From Bacteroides gallinarum DSM 18171 = JCM 13658 (GTDB lineage: Bacteria; Bacteroidota; Bacteroidia; Bacteroidales; Bacteroidaceae), in the NCBI RefSeq assembly GCF_000374365.1, contig NZ_KB894129.1, forward strand, positions 1 through 64,000: a stretch of 64,000 nucleotides of DNA, in the 5' to 3' direction. Within the stretch, counting starts at the first letter, position 1. Each line of letters begins with the position of its first letter. A program made the position numbers and the translations under genes. This document shows, piece by piece, positions 26,113-35,344 of this stretch. The notes under the pieces are model-generated. The model was not told the DNA's origin. It saw only the letters and a program-made list of their open reading frames with translations, and ran no database searches.

Positions 26113-27396
26113 CTATGCCGCTTCCATTCGTTGGCGGATAAGGTTCACGTTGCTGTTCACAAGGTTTACAATGCGGTCGTGGTATTCGGTGTTCTCGTTG
26201 CATAAGCCACGGCACTGCACCACCTCCAAAGTTTTCAGTGATACCTCTATCGTTTCTATGCGTCTGCCGTCAATGGTCGCTGAAAGGATAAGAGAATTTT
26301 CCCGATTGTGGTAGCCACCCACGCAATGGTGCATCATACGTCCTTCCTCTATCATTTCCTCCACGCTCTCTATGACCTTGATACGGATAAGGTTGTCGGA
26401 GAACACAAGTCCGAAGAAGATACCTTTGGCTTTTAGATAGTTCTTCTCGTCCTCAATCGCCTTTTGCCGTTGCTGTTCCGTCCGCTCACGTTCCCTTTGT
26501 CGGTTACGCTTCGCCACCAACTTGTCGTGTTCGGCTTTGAGGTCGGCAGGGCAAACGTACTTCGGGCTGTTCGTGTCCTTGCCGAAATGACGCAGGAGGT
26601 CTATCGTGTCACGCCACATAGAGCCGTTGGCAATGGTGTAGCCATTTCGGATACATATCTTCAAGGATGCCCAATACTCTACGATATTGAAAGAGTGGTA
26701 TATATAGTAACGCAACATGGGATATTGCCCTGCCTTCAACAGCGTTTCGGCTCGGCAGTCGGAAAGTATGGCTTTGAAAAGGTCGTAAGGCAGGATGTTG
26801 TGATAATCACCCTTGAAGCCGTTGCGTTTCACTTCGGGTATGAAACGCTGTCGGGGGTAGGTGCATACCGGATTTATGTCGTATGCCCGAAATTCTCCAT
26901 TCTTGCGTACCTCCATGTCGCTGTATTCATTCCATAGGTCGTAATAGAACAAGGACATGCCACGCAATCGGGCAACGGTCGTTGTCTTGCCGTCGGGGGC
27001 AATCCACCTCTGCACCACTTCAAAGATGGAATATTCGGCTGTCTGCCCTGCCTTGTATCGTGACTTGACGGAAAAGAAGCGTATCACTTGGTATTGCTTG
27101 CAGGTGGTGACGATGGAGAAATACTCCATATCGCTGAAAACACTCTTTCGGGTGCGTAATGTTTCCAACTCCATGCCGCAACGGGGGCAGGTGCATCCGC
27201 AAATGGTATCTGCAAGGTCGTGGTCGCTTTTCCACGAATGTCCGCACTCGGTGCAGATGTTCGTGCCGTCTGCCCTTTTGATGGCGTAATGCTTGAAGCA
27301 ATGGCGGAAAGCGTATGCCCTTTGTTCTTCGGTCAATCCCGGTAGTCGCTTGCTCAAACGTGCGACTTCCTGCTGTATGCGTGTTCTCGGTTTCAT
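26113..27396 (-). CDS. PcfJ-like protein with N-terminal zinc ribbon
   Basis: 427 residues. An N-terminal zinc ribbon is visible (CTECGHSW ... CTCPRCG). The C-terminal PcfJ-like domain contains MIEEGRMMHHCVGGYHNRENSLILSATIDGRRIETIEV. PcfJ is named after a gene of the enterococcal plasmid pCF10. Its job is not established. It follows the PcfK-like gene by 2 bases. A close homologue with the same partner lies at 55022-56293, in the second element. Confidence 0.82.
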   Translation of the reverse strand: MKPRTRIQQEVARLSKRLPGLTEEQRAYAFRHCFKHYAIKRADGTNICTECGHSWKSDHDLADTICGCTCPRCGMELETLRTRKSVFSDMEYFSIVTTCKQYQVIRFFSVKSRYKAGQTAEYSIFEVVQRWIAPDGKTTTVARLRGMSLFYYDLWNEYSDMEVRKNGEFRAYDINPVCTYPRQRFIPEVKRNGFKGDYHNILPYDLFKAILSDCRAETLLKAGQYPMLRYYIYHSFNIVEYWASLKICIRNGYTIANGSMWRDTIDLLRHFGKDTNSPKYVCPADLKAEHDKLVAKRNRQRERERTEQQRQKAIEDEKNYLKAKGIFFGLVFSDNLIRIKVIESVEEMIEEGRMMHHCVGGYHNRENSLILSATIDGRRIETIEVSLKTLEVVQCRGLCNENTEYHDRIVNLVNSNVNLIRQRMEAA

Positions 27397-27398
27397 AA

Positions 27399-27809
27399 TC
27401 AGAAGTCAAATAGTGATGGTTCAACTTTGGTTTCTTTCTTCGCTGTTGGCTTGTTGCGGTTCTGCAACTTGCGGAGTTCCTCGTCTTGGTATTGTCGGAT
27501 AGCGTTCTGCCGTGCTTCCGCCTTTTCCTCCGCTGTGAGTTCCACCACATGGTTCACGGCTACCTTGCATTGGATAGGTTCGCCCACCTCTACCTCGTTC
27601 TCGTCATAGTAGTGGACGGCTTGTCCGTATATCTCTCCGTCCGTGAAGCCGTTGCAACCGCTTTTCTGCACATAGTTCAGAATATAGGTCACGCAATCGT
27701 CTATGTTCTTGGCTGGGTTGCGGTAGTTCTTGGCAAAGAGCGCATCTTCCGCTGCCCGCTGTTCCAAATACATCTGTATCGTTCTCTTGAAATGGTCTGT
27801 CGTTTTCAT
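27399..27809 (-). CDS. PcfK-like protein
   Basis: 136 residues (MKTTDHFKRTIQMYLEQRAAEDALFAKNY...). A conserved core IDDCVTYILNYVQKSG...GEIYGQAVHYYDE is followed by a Lys/Gln-rich stretch and the end PSLFDF. It is clearly homologous to 54591-55019 and is paired with PcfJ in both places. Function unknown. Confidence 0.8.
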   Translation of the reverse strand: MKTTDHFKRTIQMYLEQRAAEDALFAKNYRNPAKNIDDCVTYILNYVQKSGCNGFTDGEIYGQAVHYYDENEVEVGEPIQCKVAVNHVVELTAEEKAEARQNAIRQYQDEELRKLQNRNKPTAKKETKVEPSLFDF

Positions 27810-27821
27810 ATCGCTGTCATT

Positions 27822-28043
27822 TTAGATTGTCTGTTTCAGTATCTCTCTCCAATAGGTCGGCTCAACCTCGCTCAAAAGGAAGTCTGTAAAATCCCTCCGT
27901 GCGTCCTTGTTCAGTTCGTGGTAGAGGTCACGGAACACGGATATGTTTCCGTTGATATACGTTTCCACCATGTACACGAAGATGTTGTCCACCTCGTAGT
28001 ATCTGCACTGCTGTGCTGCCGTCTTGCTGCTTCTCTTTGCCAT
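27822..28043 (-). CDS. small ICE protein, function unknown
   Basis: 73 residues starting MAKRSSKTAAQQCRYYEVDNIFVYMVE. The start was chosen at 28043 because the upstream extension overlaps the next membrane-protein gene and is rich in His and Arg. No family is recognised. Confidence 0.58.
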   Translation of the reverse strand: MAKRSSKTAAQQCRYYEVDNIFVYMVETYINGNISVFRDLYHELNKDARRDFTDFLLSEVEPTYWREILKQTI

Positions 28044-28054
28044 TTCGGTAGGGG

Positions 28055-28270
28055 TTAAAGGGTGAATAACCAAAGGATGAAGCCGAAGAAGGCGATTGTG
28101 GAAAGGATAGCCACGATTACGCCTATCGCCACTCGGAACACTCCGTTTATTATCTCCGTGATGATGCCCCAAAGGATGTCCAATATCCCGAAGGCGGTGC
28201 GCACGATTAAACCGCATATCGCAAGTCCTATGTATTGCGCCACTTGTCTGAAATTTGCCGTTGCCGTCAT
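28055..28270 (-). CDS. small two-helix membrane protein
   Basis: 71 residues, almost entirely hydrophobic (YIGLAICGLIVRTAFGILDIL and VAIGVIVAILSTIAFFGFILWLF). MTATANF at 28270 is preferred, and an alternative start lies at 28297. It may be an entry-exclusion or envelope accessory protein, but that is a guess from size and hydrophobicity only. Confidence 0.58.
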   Translation of the reverse strand: MTATANFRQVAQYIGLAICGLIVRTAFGILDILWGIITEIINGVFRVAIGVIVAILSTIAFFGFILWLFTL

Positions 28271-28277
28271 AGCCGTA

Positions 28278-28613
28278 TCATTTTTCAAGTTCCACAATGT
28301 TGTCTATCCTGCCGTATAGGTATCTGCGAAGTCCGGTCTTGTCCGTTGCCTTGTATTCCGTCCAACGTCCGTATTGGCATACGAGGAACGTGCGGAGAAC
28401 ATCGGAGAAGTCAAACCTCCAGCCTTGCAAGGGGACTGCGCTCTTGAAATAGGTGTTACTGTTCACGTTTTCGGTGAGCCAATCCTTTTCCTCTCGGTTC
28501 ATCTGTCCTCCGTTGTTCAGTTTCTCACGAAGGATGTAAGCCTTACTGCCTTTCAGTGTTTCCAATGTCGGCACTTCCCAAGCCACGAATTTTGTTGCCA
28601 TTGTTGTTTCCAT
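28278..28613 (-). CDS. small ICE protein, first of the minus-strand block
   Basis: 111 residues (METTMATKFVAWEVPTLETLKGSKAYILREKLNNGG...). EEKDWLTENVNSNTYFKSAVPLQGWRFDFSDVL is a pattern common to ICE proteins of unknown function. An alternative start lies at 28601 (MATKF). Its promoter should be in the gene-free stretch to its right. Confidence 0.62.
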   Translation of the reverse strand: METTMATKFVAWEVPTLETLKGSKAYILREKLNNGGQMNREEKDWLTENVNSNTYFKSAVPLQGWRFDFSDVLRTFLVCQYGRWTEYKATDKTGLRRYLYGRIDNIVELEK

Positions 28614-29067
28614 ATCCGTTTTGTTTTTGATTTTTTGTTTTTAATGCGGATTCAAGAGCTGAGGGAGTTGAGTTTCAAACTATCTTATCTGCCTCTCGTT
28701 TATCCGACATTTTTTTTAATGCGTCTTTCTGTCGCATCGGTCGTTTTCGTTTCGGGTGCTTAAAAAGGTAGGGATTAGGGAATGCAAGGTTTTTCGCGGA
28801 AATACTACCCGCACAGGGCTGGAGATTTCCGCAGAAAACAGGAGGCTTGACCTTGCTTTCCCGTCCAATCCCGGAATTACCTTTGCGCCCAGAACGGAAA
28901 TGACTGCCTGATGCGGCTCACTGAAAGGCGCGGAAATGGAGGTAAACGGAAGTGGAGGCAGATTGGACAGGAAAACTTCAAAAGAGAAATCCGTAAAAAA
29001 GAAGTCCACAAAAGAAAAAGGGAAACAGCCGGAAGCGTGGAACCGGGCAAACCACCGTGTGGAAAGT

Positions 29068-29117
29068 ATGGTTTTATATGTCCGGCAGGACGTGTCCGGT
29101 CGGACATATAAAATCAT
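29068..29117. repeat. 50-bp imperfect palindrome
   Basis: The two 25-base halves match their complements at 21 of 25 positions. The perfect core arms are TTTTATATGTCCG (29072-29084) and its complement (29101-29113). GGCAAACC and its complement flank it at 29046 and 29125. It may be a binding site, a recombination-related site or a mobile repeat. Confidence 0.6.
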
Positions 29118-29252
29118 TCTTTCAGGTTTGCCTGCCGTGGGTGACGGCTTGTTCCATTCATGGAGCGGGCGGTCTTGCACGGCTTTCCGCTTCCGGCTCA
29201 AATGGACAGCGAAAAAGAAAAACAGTCAGAAATCCGTAAAAGCACCTCTCTG

Positions 29253-29337
29253 GCATAAGCGCAAAAGAAATGGGCCTTGCATCATCAGTCTAAACTTCTG
29301 TTTAGGCGTGAGGCAAAGCCCTTTTCTCCGCTTATGC
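29253..29337. repeat. 85-nt nested hairpin, possible structured RNA
   Basis: The outer stem GCATAAGCG / CGCTTATGC (29253-29261, 29329-29337) encloses a middle pairing GGGCCTTGC / GCAAAGCCC. An apical stem CTAAAC-TTCT-GTTTAG lies at 29290-29305. A second hairpin follows at once (GTCGGCA 29342-29348 with TGCCGAC 29382-29388). Three stacked, co-axial pairings suggest a structured RNA or DNA element. Confidence 0.5.
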
Positions 29338-29437
29338 GGTAGTCGGCATACGTTCGTCCAAAATCTCTTTGGGCGATGGTGTGCCGACGGACAAAACCGC
29401 TTTTACGGAAAAACTTATATGTGAGGATAAAAAATCA

Positions 29438-29459
29438 GGAGATTTATTTCTAAATCTCC
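29438..29459. terminator. 9-bp hairpin near the ICE end
   Basis: GGAGATTTA and TAAATCTCC pair perfectly around TTTC. A weak T-rich tract follows (TTTAATTTCTATTTTTG). It could terminate transcription leaving the element. Confidence 0.5.
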
Positions 29460-29643
29460 CGTTTAATTTCTATTTTTGCATACGAAGAGTTCTTTGAAGG
29501 TTACGCAACGCGCAGAAGGATAATGCAGTAGATAACTAACTAATTCGTAACCTATTACTATCATGAGCAATTAACCTACGCTCATTTCCAATAAATTACA
29601 CTCTTTTCGTAACTTCGTGAGGCAAAGATACAAGATTATTTTT

Positions 29644-29651
29644 TAAATTTG
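29644..29651 (+). promoter_or_regulatory. -7 box of the acetyltransferase gene
   Basis: TAAATTTG matches TAnnTTTG. It ends only 5 bases before the ATG at 29657, which implies a leaderless transcript or a later true start. The same bases resemble an IntDOT-type core site. Confidence 0.4.
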
Positions 29652-29656
29652 CAGCA

Positions 29657-30640
29657 ATGCCCTTGAAACTGACCACATATTACCGGGGAAGCCGGATACC
29701 CGAATTACCGGGAACCGACACTTTCCACTCTACGGAACTGTTTCGCATCTACGAAGCGACTCCGGGATATACCCCTCTGCTTATCGTGGCATCGGAAGGC
29801 GGAGTTCCCGTAGCCAAGCTACTTGCCGCCGTACGGAAAAGCACACGGTTGTTTCCGCCTGCCATTATCAAACGATGCGAAGTGTATGGTATCGGAGAAT
29901 ATTTCGATGAAGCTATCGACAAAGAAACCGTTTTCAGCGATATGTTGCAACGGCTTACGGACGAAGCCCTGCGGGAAGCATTCCTTATCGAATTCCGTAA
30001 CTTGGACAACTCGCTGTCCGGCTACAAGGTTTTCCGCAGGAACCGTTACTTCGCCGTCAACTGGCTACGCGTCCGTAACTCGCTGCACAACACGGAACAG
30101 GTGGAAGAACGCTTCAGCCCCTCGCGCATCCGCCAAATCAGGAAAGGGCTGAAAAACGGTGCAAAGGTAAAGGAAGCGCATACCACGGAAGAAATCCACG
30201 CCTTTGCCAAGATGTTGCACCATAACTACTCCGCCAAGATACGGCGGCACTTTCCGAGCATGGACTTCTTCCAGCAACTGGAAAAGCAAATGACACAAAG
30301 CCGCCAAAGCCGTATCTTCATCGTAACCTACAAGGACAAAATTATCGGCGGAAGCGCCTGCATCTATTCCGACGACAATGCCTACCTCTGGTTCTCCGGC
30401 GGCCTGCGCAAAACCTATGCCCTGCAATATCCCGGTGTGCTCGCCGTATGGCAGGCACTGCGCGATGCCCAAGAGCGCGGTTACCGCCACCTGGAATTCA
30501 TGGATGTAGGGCTGCCTTTCCGCAGACACGGCTACCGGGAGTTCGTACTCCGTTTCGGCGGAAAACAAATCAGCACCCGTCGCTGGTTCCGTTTTCGGTG
30601 GGAATGGCTGAACAGGGTGCTGATAAAGATGTACGAGTAA
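29657..30640 (+). CDS. GNAT/FemAB-like acyltransferase
   Basis: 327 residues. FSPSRIRQIRKGLKNGAKVKEAHT and the later IFIVTYKDKIIGGSACIYSDDNAYLWFSGG fit the GNAT fold, where the second strand and an acetyl-CoA loop are expected. LEFMDVGLPFRRHGYREFVLRFGGK is typical of Bacteroides acyltransferases with a FemAB/GNAT C-terminal half. The substrate is unknown. This is the first chromosomal gene right of the ICE. It converges on the amylase gene with 4 bases between stops. Confidence 0.72.
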   Translation: MPLKLTTYYRGSRIPELPGTDTFHSTELFRIYEATPGYTPLLIVASEGGVPVAKLLAAVRKSTRLFPPAIIKRCEVYGIGEYFDEAIDKETVFSDMLQRLTDEALREAFLIEFRNLDNSLSGYKVFRRNRYFAVNWLRVRNSLHNTEQVEERFSPSRIRQIRKGLKNGAKVKEAHTTEEIHAFAKMLHHNYSAKIRRHFPSMDFFQQLEKQMTQSRQSRIFIVTYKDKIIGGSACIYSDDNAYLWFSGGLRKTYALQYPGVLAVWQALRDAQERGYRHLEFMDVGLPFRRHGYREFVLRFGGKQISTRRWFRFRWEWLNRVLIKMYE

Positions 30641-30644
30641 GCAG

Positions 30645-32693
30645 CTATCGGGCTATCTTATAGACCACCGATGAGTATTTATCCAACCGGATAGAGGCAT
30701 CATCCCCCTCTTTTACCCAAACAGTGCCCGATACGCCAACAGCTTTCTCGGTTTTATCCGTCAATGAGAGTTCGACAGAGGTATTCCCGAAGTTATGAAG
30801 TACGAGCATCCTCTCACTGTCTTTTGTCATATACCATGCTGCGATACCCTTGTATTTCTCATTCGACTCGTTATATACCGCATGTTTCGTCATCGTGCCT
30901 CGGGCTAAAGACGGATAGGTATTGCGCAAGCGGATGAACGATATATAAGTATTCAATAACGAGCTTGCATCCTCTTTCTGTTCTGCCACAGACCGTACGG
31001 CCGACACCATTGCAGCATCTACCTTATCCGTATAGGAAGCGGTATAATCATCTCCCCATAGCATCGGACTACGCACATACTCGTCCCCCTTCTCCTTTGT
31101 TCCATAAATGCCCAGTTCCTCGCCGTAATAAATATAAGGTTCGCCCGGTGCAGTAAGTAATACGGCGGCGGCAAGCTTGCATTTGGCTTCGGACTTGCCC
31201 AACTCGGAAGCCGTGCGGTCTTCGTCGTGGTTGGACAGCTTGGTAGCCTCTATGTAATCGGTGCGGTATCGTGCATATTTCTGCTGGAAAGAGAGTATAT
31301 CCTTGGCAAAATAGCAACCGGTTGCATTGGTTATCGCCCAATTCAGCTTATACCAGAAATCAAATTCAAACAATGCAGGAAGCCCTCGATAATAGGGGGC
31401 TGCTTCATCGCTTCCCGAAAGGACCTCACCCACGATGTAGATATCATCCGTATGGCCTTTGGTTTTATAATATGCGTTCATATCATCATAAAACATCTTA
31501 AGGAAGCGGGGATTTTCATCGGAAGCGGCGTTGTGGTAAATATGCTTCACCGCATCCAGACGGAACCCGTCGATGCCCTTATCTATCCAGCCCTTTGCAG
31601 CGGCAACCATTTCCTTATACGCCGGAGAGTGGGCCGCATCATCAATGGCGCCGTAGTTGAGGTCGGCGAACCAGTCGGTTTGAAAGTGTGAATGATAATA
31701 ACACGCATCGGCCGAGGCAAACTGTATATCCGCAGCCGTAGAATTATTCAAGACGAAAGGAACTCCCAATGCAATCCGGTCCGATTTGGAGGACGCCCCA
31801 TACTTGCTGCCTGCATCCCAGGAAGTCTTATCGGTACGGATTAGAAAACCCCAGTCTGTATCGAGATTGACGGTCAGCTCGTATATTCCATTTCCCTTGC
31901 TATAAAACTTCTTGTTTACTCCTGCGCCAAAATAGAGGTACTTGGCATCCTCCGTTCCGGTATCCGGATTATCGGTATCCGCAACTTCCGCCTCGGTTAC
32001 CGTTACAGTGGGAGCAGACGGATTACGCCAGTCGAGAACGAATTTATACACCCCTTTTACAGCCTCCATATTCAATGCAAACCACTCTCCGCCATTATAT
32101 CCTCCCGGCTCTATCATGGCAATCTTACCTTCTTTTATATCAGTTTCAGGGTCTTGCGAGAAGATATAATAATCGCGGCAGGCACTTTCTCCGGACGATT
32201 TCGCAGCCATAAACCAGGGATGCTCTTTACCGGTATGGTTCATAACATAGTCCAGATATACCTTTATATCCAACGCATGGGCTTCGGCAACCAGCCGTTC
32301 GAAGTCTGCCAGGGTTCCATACTGCGAATTCACTGCCGTATAGTCCGTCACATCATATCCGTGATAGGACATTGCCGGATGAACCGGCGACAGCCATATC
32401 GCATTCACCCCCATTCCGTTAAGATAATCCAGTTTGTCGGCAAGTCCTCCAAAGTCTCCCCACCCGTCATTATCACTGTCGGCAAACGAGTACACCAATG
32501 CCTGATAAGTAATGTCGGCACGCTTCGTTCCGTCCCAGGCATCGGGCGAAGCTTCCAGGGCAACATACCCTTCGGGGGAGTCGTTTTGTCCCGGTACAGG
32601 TTCGGGAAGTACTCCATGGTCATCACTGCAAGCCGTCGCGCAGTTTACCAACACCCCGAGCAGCAAATACCAAACAATCTTTAAGTTCTTCAT
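30645..32693 (-). CDS. SusG-like GH13 alpha-amylase lipoprotein
   Basis: 682 residues with a lipoprotein signal (MKNLKIVWYLLLGVLVNCATACSDD). GH13 motifs are all present: VYLDYVMNHT; GIDGFRLDAVKHIYH with the nucleophile Asp at about 380; IVGEVLSG with the acid Glu at about 423; and NHDEDR at about 490. Between the first two there is a long insert (VTEAEVADTDNPDTGTED...) like the CBM58-type starch-binding insert of B. thetaiotaomicron SusG (692 residues). It cuts starch at the cell surface for import by SusCD. It is last in the susC-D-E-F-G-ordered operon. The long upstream frame extension was not used. Confidence 0.9.
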   Translation of the reverse strand: MKNLKIVWYLLLGVLVNCATACSDDHGVLPEPVPGQNDSPEGYVALEASPDAWDGTKRADITYQALVYSFADSDNDGWGDFGGLADKLDYLNGMGVNAIWLSPVHPAMSYHGYDVTDYTAVNSQYGTLADFERLVAEAHALDIKVYLDYVMNHTGKEHPWFMAAKSSGESACRDYYIFSQDPETDIKEGKIAMIEPGGYNGGEWFALNMEAVKGVYKFVLDWRNPSAPTVTVTEAEVADTDNPDTGTEDAKYLYFGAGVNKKFYSKGNGIYELTVNLDTDWGFLIRTDKTSWDAGSKYGASSKSDRIALGVPFVLNNSTAADIQFASADACYYHSHFQTDWFADLNYGAIDDAAHSPAYKEMVAAAKGWIDKGIDGFRLDAVKHIYHNAASDENPRFLKMFYDDMNAYYKTKGHTDDIYIVGEVLSGSDEAAPYYRGLPALFEFDFWYKLNWAITNATGCYFAKDILSFQQKYARYRTDYIEATKLSNHDEDRTASELGKSEAKCKLAAAVLLTAPGEPYIYYGEELGIYGTKEKGDEYVRSPMLWGDDYTASYTDKVDAAMVSAVRSVAEQKEDASSLLNTYISFIRLRNTYPSLARGTMTKHAVYNESNEKYKGIAAWYMTKDSERMLVLHNFGNTSVELSLTDKTEKAVGVSGTVWVKEGDDASIRLDKYSSVVYKIAR

Positions 32694-32926
32694 TTTATCA
32701 GATTTATATAACAACAATAAAAAGGTCTGCATCATTTCTTGAAGCAACCCCAGGCTTGAAATGAAAGTAGAAAAACAAAATGTGCCTGAACTTGCCGTAA
32801 ACAATGCAGGCCCGTATAATCTCCCTTATCACGAAAAGAAGAATCGATACCGAATCCATGCAATCTACAGCAAGTCCAGACACACTTGTCTGTGCTAAGA
32901 TAAATATTCTTTAGATATTACAGATA

Positions 32927-34072
32927 CTATTCTGCTGTTTGGAATATAACCTCACCCGTAATGTCATTAAAGAATACATTGTACTTTCCGTCGGGAACAG
33001 TAATATTCTTACCGTCCGTAGCGGTCAGTGTCAGATAGTTTTTATCCGCTATTGTTACATTGTCAGCCGTAGCACCCCAAGAAATAGTCCAAGCATGCTC
33101 GGCACGCAACTTCAATGCACCGTCCTTGCCCGGTTCGAAGCCGCCGATGTACCAGTTATGCGGAGTAACTTCTGTCAAGTCTTTCTCAGAGCCAGACTCA
33201 TCCCAATCGTTATACTCACCAATCAGGCTTATTCGATTATACTCTGTCGGACTTTGGTCTGCCAACTTTGTCCAGGCATACTCATTCGTTTCAAAGTCTA
33301 CCTCCAGTTTATAGAACGCATCAGTTTCCGGGCAAGCTATCGCCCCGGCATTTGCAGAAACCAGTTTACCGGAAGCTGCATTATCGCCGTCAGTTTCAGC
33401 GCCATAACAATTATCCCAATTGCCCAAATCGGCTCCCAACCAGATTTTCAAACTACCGGCACTCTTCGTCCCGTTGTCTTCTTTAGTAAAATCCGTTGTA
33501 TACGCATACTTCTTGTCGCCTTGCGGATAAAGCATACATTTGTCCGCATTAGTCGCCCACGACGTAACGTCGCCTACCAGGAAATACTCGGCCGGGGTAT
33601 TCAGCTTGATATTCAGGGTAAACGGAGAAGCTTTCTTCTTCGTTATGATGTTACCGTCCTCGGTACTTACCGTTACATCAGCCGATACCTCAACAGCAAC
33701 AGTCCGCTCATCGGGACTTTTACCATAGATAGCCGCTACTGCATCTGCCAATTCCGCCGACACGACGGTCCCGGACACCGTTGCAACCAGAACGGCTGTC
33801 TTTTCTTTACCCTCAGCCGAAAGGGTAAGTGTATATTCGCTTACCTTCCCGTCCTGTACATCGGCAGTAAACAACTGAATGCTTTCCGCCGTTTCCGTTA
33901 CAAAGTCAATGGAACTGACCGTTGGCTGTACCGTGAATGCGATTTTGTCAACCGGTGCGTTGGGTTCGTTGCTCTGAGGGGCTGCCCAATCCGTATAGTC
34001 ATCATTGCAGGAAGCGAGTCCTGCAATGACGGCAAAGCCATATACCAATTTCTTTATCATAGTATTTTTCAA
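32927..34072 (-). CDS. SusE/SusF-like surface glycan-binding lipoprotein
   Basis: 381 residues. The lipoprotein signal ends GLASCNDDYTDW. An N-terminal Ig-like part is followed by two tandem starch-binding-like beta modules (EYFLVGDVTSWATNADKC... and RISLIGEYNDWDESGSEKD...), each with aromatic residues that could stack on sugar. This matches the SusE/F family of cell-surface starch binders. It lies 233 bases before the amylase gene and 19 bases after the preceding SusE-like gene. The mixed spacing suggests one operon with a possible internal stem or processing site. Confidence 0.82.
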   Translation of the reverse strand: MKNTMIKKLVYGFAVIAGLASCNDDYTDWAAPQSNEPNAPVDKIAFTVQPTVSSIDFVTETAESIQLFTADVQDGKVSEYTLTLSAEGKEKTAVLVATVSGTVVSAELADAVAAIYGKSPDERTVAVEVSADVTVSTEDGNIITKKKASPFTLNIKLNTPAEYFLVGDVTSWATNADKCMLYPQGDKKYAYTTDFTKEDNGTKSAGSLKIWLGADLGNWDNCYGAETDGDNAASGKLVSANAGAIACPETDAFYKLEVDFETNEYAWTKLADQSPTEYNRISLIGEYNDWDESGSEKDLTEVTPHNWYIGGFEPGKDGALKLRAEHAWTISWGATADNVTIADKNYLTLTATDGKNITVPDGKYNVFFNDITGEVIFQTAE

Positions 34073-34091
34073 TTAAAGTGTGTTATTCTTT

Positions 34092-35315
34092 TTAATTAGC
34101 AATGATACTGAACTCACCGGTAATGTCATTGAACATGATAATCCATGTACCGGCTGCAACACCGATGTTTGGACCTCCGGCTGCCGCCTTACCACAAGTG
34201 GAAACTTCGCCGTCTGTCGAACCGTATCCCCAATTGGTATCCCAACCGCCGGGAGTCTTGAATTTAATCTGTTTCACGGCATCTTCTTCTACCGTCAGCG
34301 TATAACACCATACATGGTTTTCACCTTCCTTATTTACAGGAGTCATATTCGTATCAGCCCAGTCGCAGAAATCGCCGGTAATGCATATCTGCGAATAGAC
34401 AGTCGGGGTTATGTCCTGAGGTTCAATAGTACAAGTATTATCTCCGGTATTGATAGTAACAAGATAATAACCTGCCGGATTGCACGTGATATTTCCGCCA
34501 TCGGCTCCGCCGTCACGATAAACAGCCTCGTTGGGAGTACCCGTGCCACAAAATCCATAATCCCAATTGAAATCCGCCGGCTGTATCTTCCAGTTTCCGG
34601 TCGTAAAATAATTAAGGTAAGTGATTTCGCCTGCACCGGTCACCTTGTCGTAAGAATAATCACTCTGCACGAACAAGGGGAAATTGCTTATACCTACCTT
34701 GTCCGAAGAGTTACCCCAACCGCCGTCGCCAAAATTATCTCCGAGAAGATACCACATGATAGGAGCAGCATCCGACAACTCTATATAGTAGGGAGCCACG
34801 CTGATTTCTATCGCATTGGATGTAACCGCATTCAGCTTGGCCGTACCTTCAAGCACATACGCACTGATACGGATATATGCCTTTTGTTCGGCAGGAACGG
34901 CATCTTCTTTCCATTTCGCAACTTCAATCAAAGCTTTATTGAGCTCGTCTGCCGCCAAATCGGCAAAACAAGTCGTAGAAGTCTTGTCTATGACTGCATA
35001 ATCGGCAACAAGGGTGTTCGCTTCATCGGCATCCGCTTCGTCTACGGATACGGTGAATGAATTAGCCGGAGAAACCTGTATTTCGTATGTAGCATTAATC
35101 GGAGCATTGTTTGCCGTATATTCCGGTTGCGACCATGTCAGCCGAAGGGATTCCGTGCTCTTCAAGTCTACCGTTTCATTTACGTAGGCCGGAGTGTTCA
35201 AGGTAAACTCCGTGGGTTGTATCAGCGTAGGGTTCGAATCATTATCATCCGAACAGGCTGTAAATATGCCGGCAGCACCGACAAGCACAGCACCAAGCAA
35301 CAATTTATTCTTCAT
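34092..35315 (-). CDS. SusE-like surface glycan-binding lipoprotein
   Basis: 407 residues. The lipobox is in IFTACSDDNDSNP. The N-terminal domain (PTEFTLNTPAYVNETVDLKSTESLRLTWSQPEYTAN) is the SusE-type Ig domain, and two carbohydrate-binding-like modules follow (IMWYLLGDNFGDGGWGN... and SQICITGDFCDWADTNMTPV). It holds the glucan at the surface next to SusCD. Gene order C-D-E-F-G is the same as in the classical starch system, which supports the assignment. Confidence 0.85.
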   Translation of the reverse strand: MKNKLLLGAVLVGAAGIFTACSDDNDSNPTLIQPTEFTLNTPAYVNETVDLKSTESLRLTWSQPEYTANNAPINATYEIQVSPANSFTVSVDEADADEANTLVADYAVIDKTSTTCFADLAADELNKALIEVAKWKEDAVPAEQKAYIRISAYVLEGTAKLNAVTSNAIEISVAPYYIELSDAAPIMWYLLGDNFGDGGWGNSSDKVGISNFPLFVQSDYSYDKVTGAGEITYLNYFTTGNWKIQPADFNWDYGFCGTGTPNEAVYRDGGADGGNITCNPAGYYLVTINTGDNTCTIEPQDITPTVYSQICITGDFCDWADTNMTPVNKEGENHVWCYTLTVEEDAVKQIKFKTPGGWDTNWGYGSTDGEVSTCGKAAAGGPNIGVAAGTWIIMFNDITGEFSIIAN

Positions 35316-35344
35316 ATTATGTTTCTTAATTTACTGTTTTAACT

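Larger units (their letters stand above)
28614..29656. other. gene-free right end of the ICE, hairpin-rich
   Basis: No gene is supported in this 1-kb stretch. Two long open frames exist on opposite strands, but they read through the same palindromes and have no family signature. The stretch holds a 50-bp palindrome, a nested 85-nt hairpin, a further hairpin at 29342-29388, a 9-bp hairpin at 29438-29459 and a 14-bp direct repeat (AGAAATCCGTAAAA at 28985 and 29228). The ICE boundary is probably near 29.4-29.65 kb. TATTTTTGC (29471-29479) and TAAATTTGC (29644-29652) both resemble the GTAnnTTTGC core used by IntDOT-type integrases. Confidence 0.5.

Noticed and set aside
28716..29424. Two overlapping long frames on opposite strands (161 and 162 codons)
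   Set aside because: Both read through the same palindrome, share no family signature and are rich in Lys/Arg or Phe/Ser, as expected for shadows of a repeat region.
29498..29553. tRNA gene as an integration target at the ICE end
   Set aside because: AGGTTACG and CGTAACCT form an inverted repeat, but there is no cloverleaf, no T-loop GTTCGAA motif and no acceptor stem.
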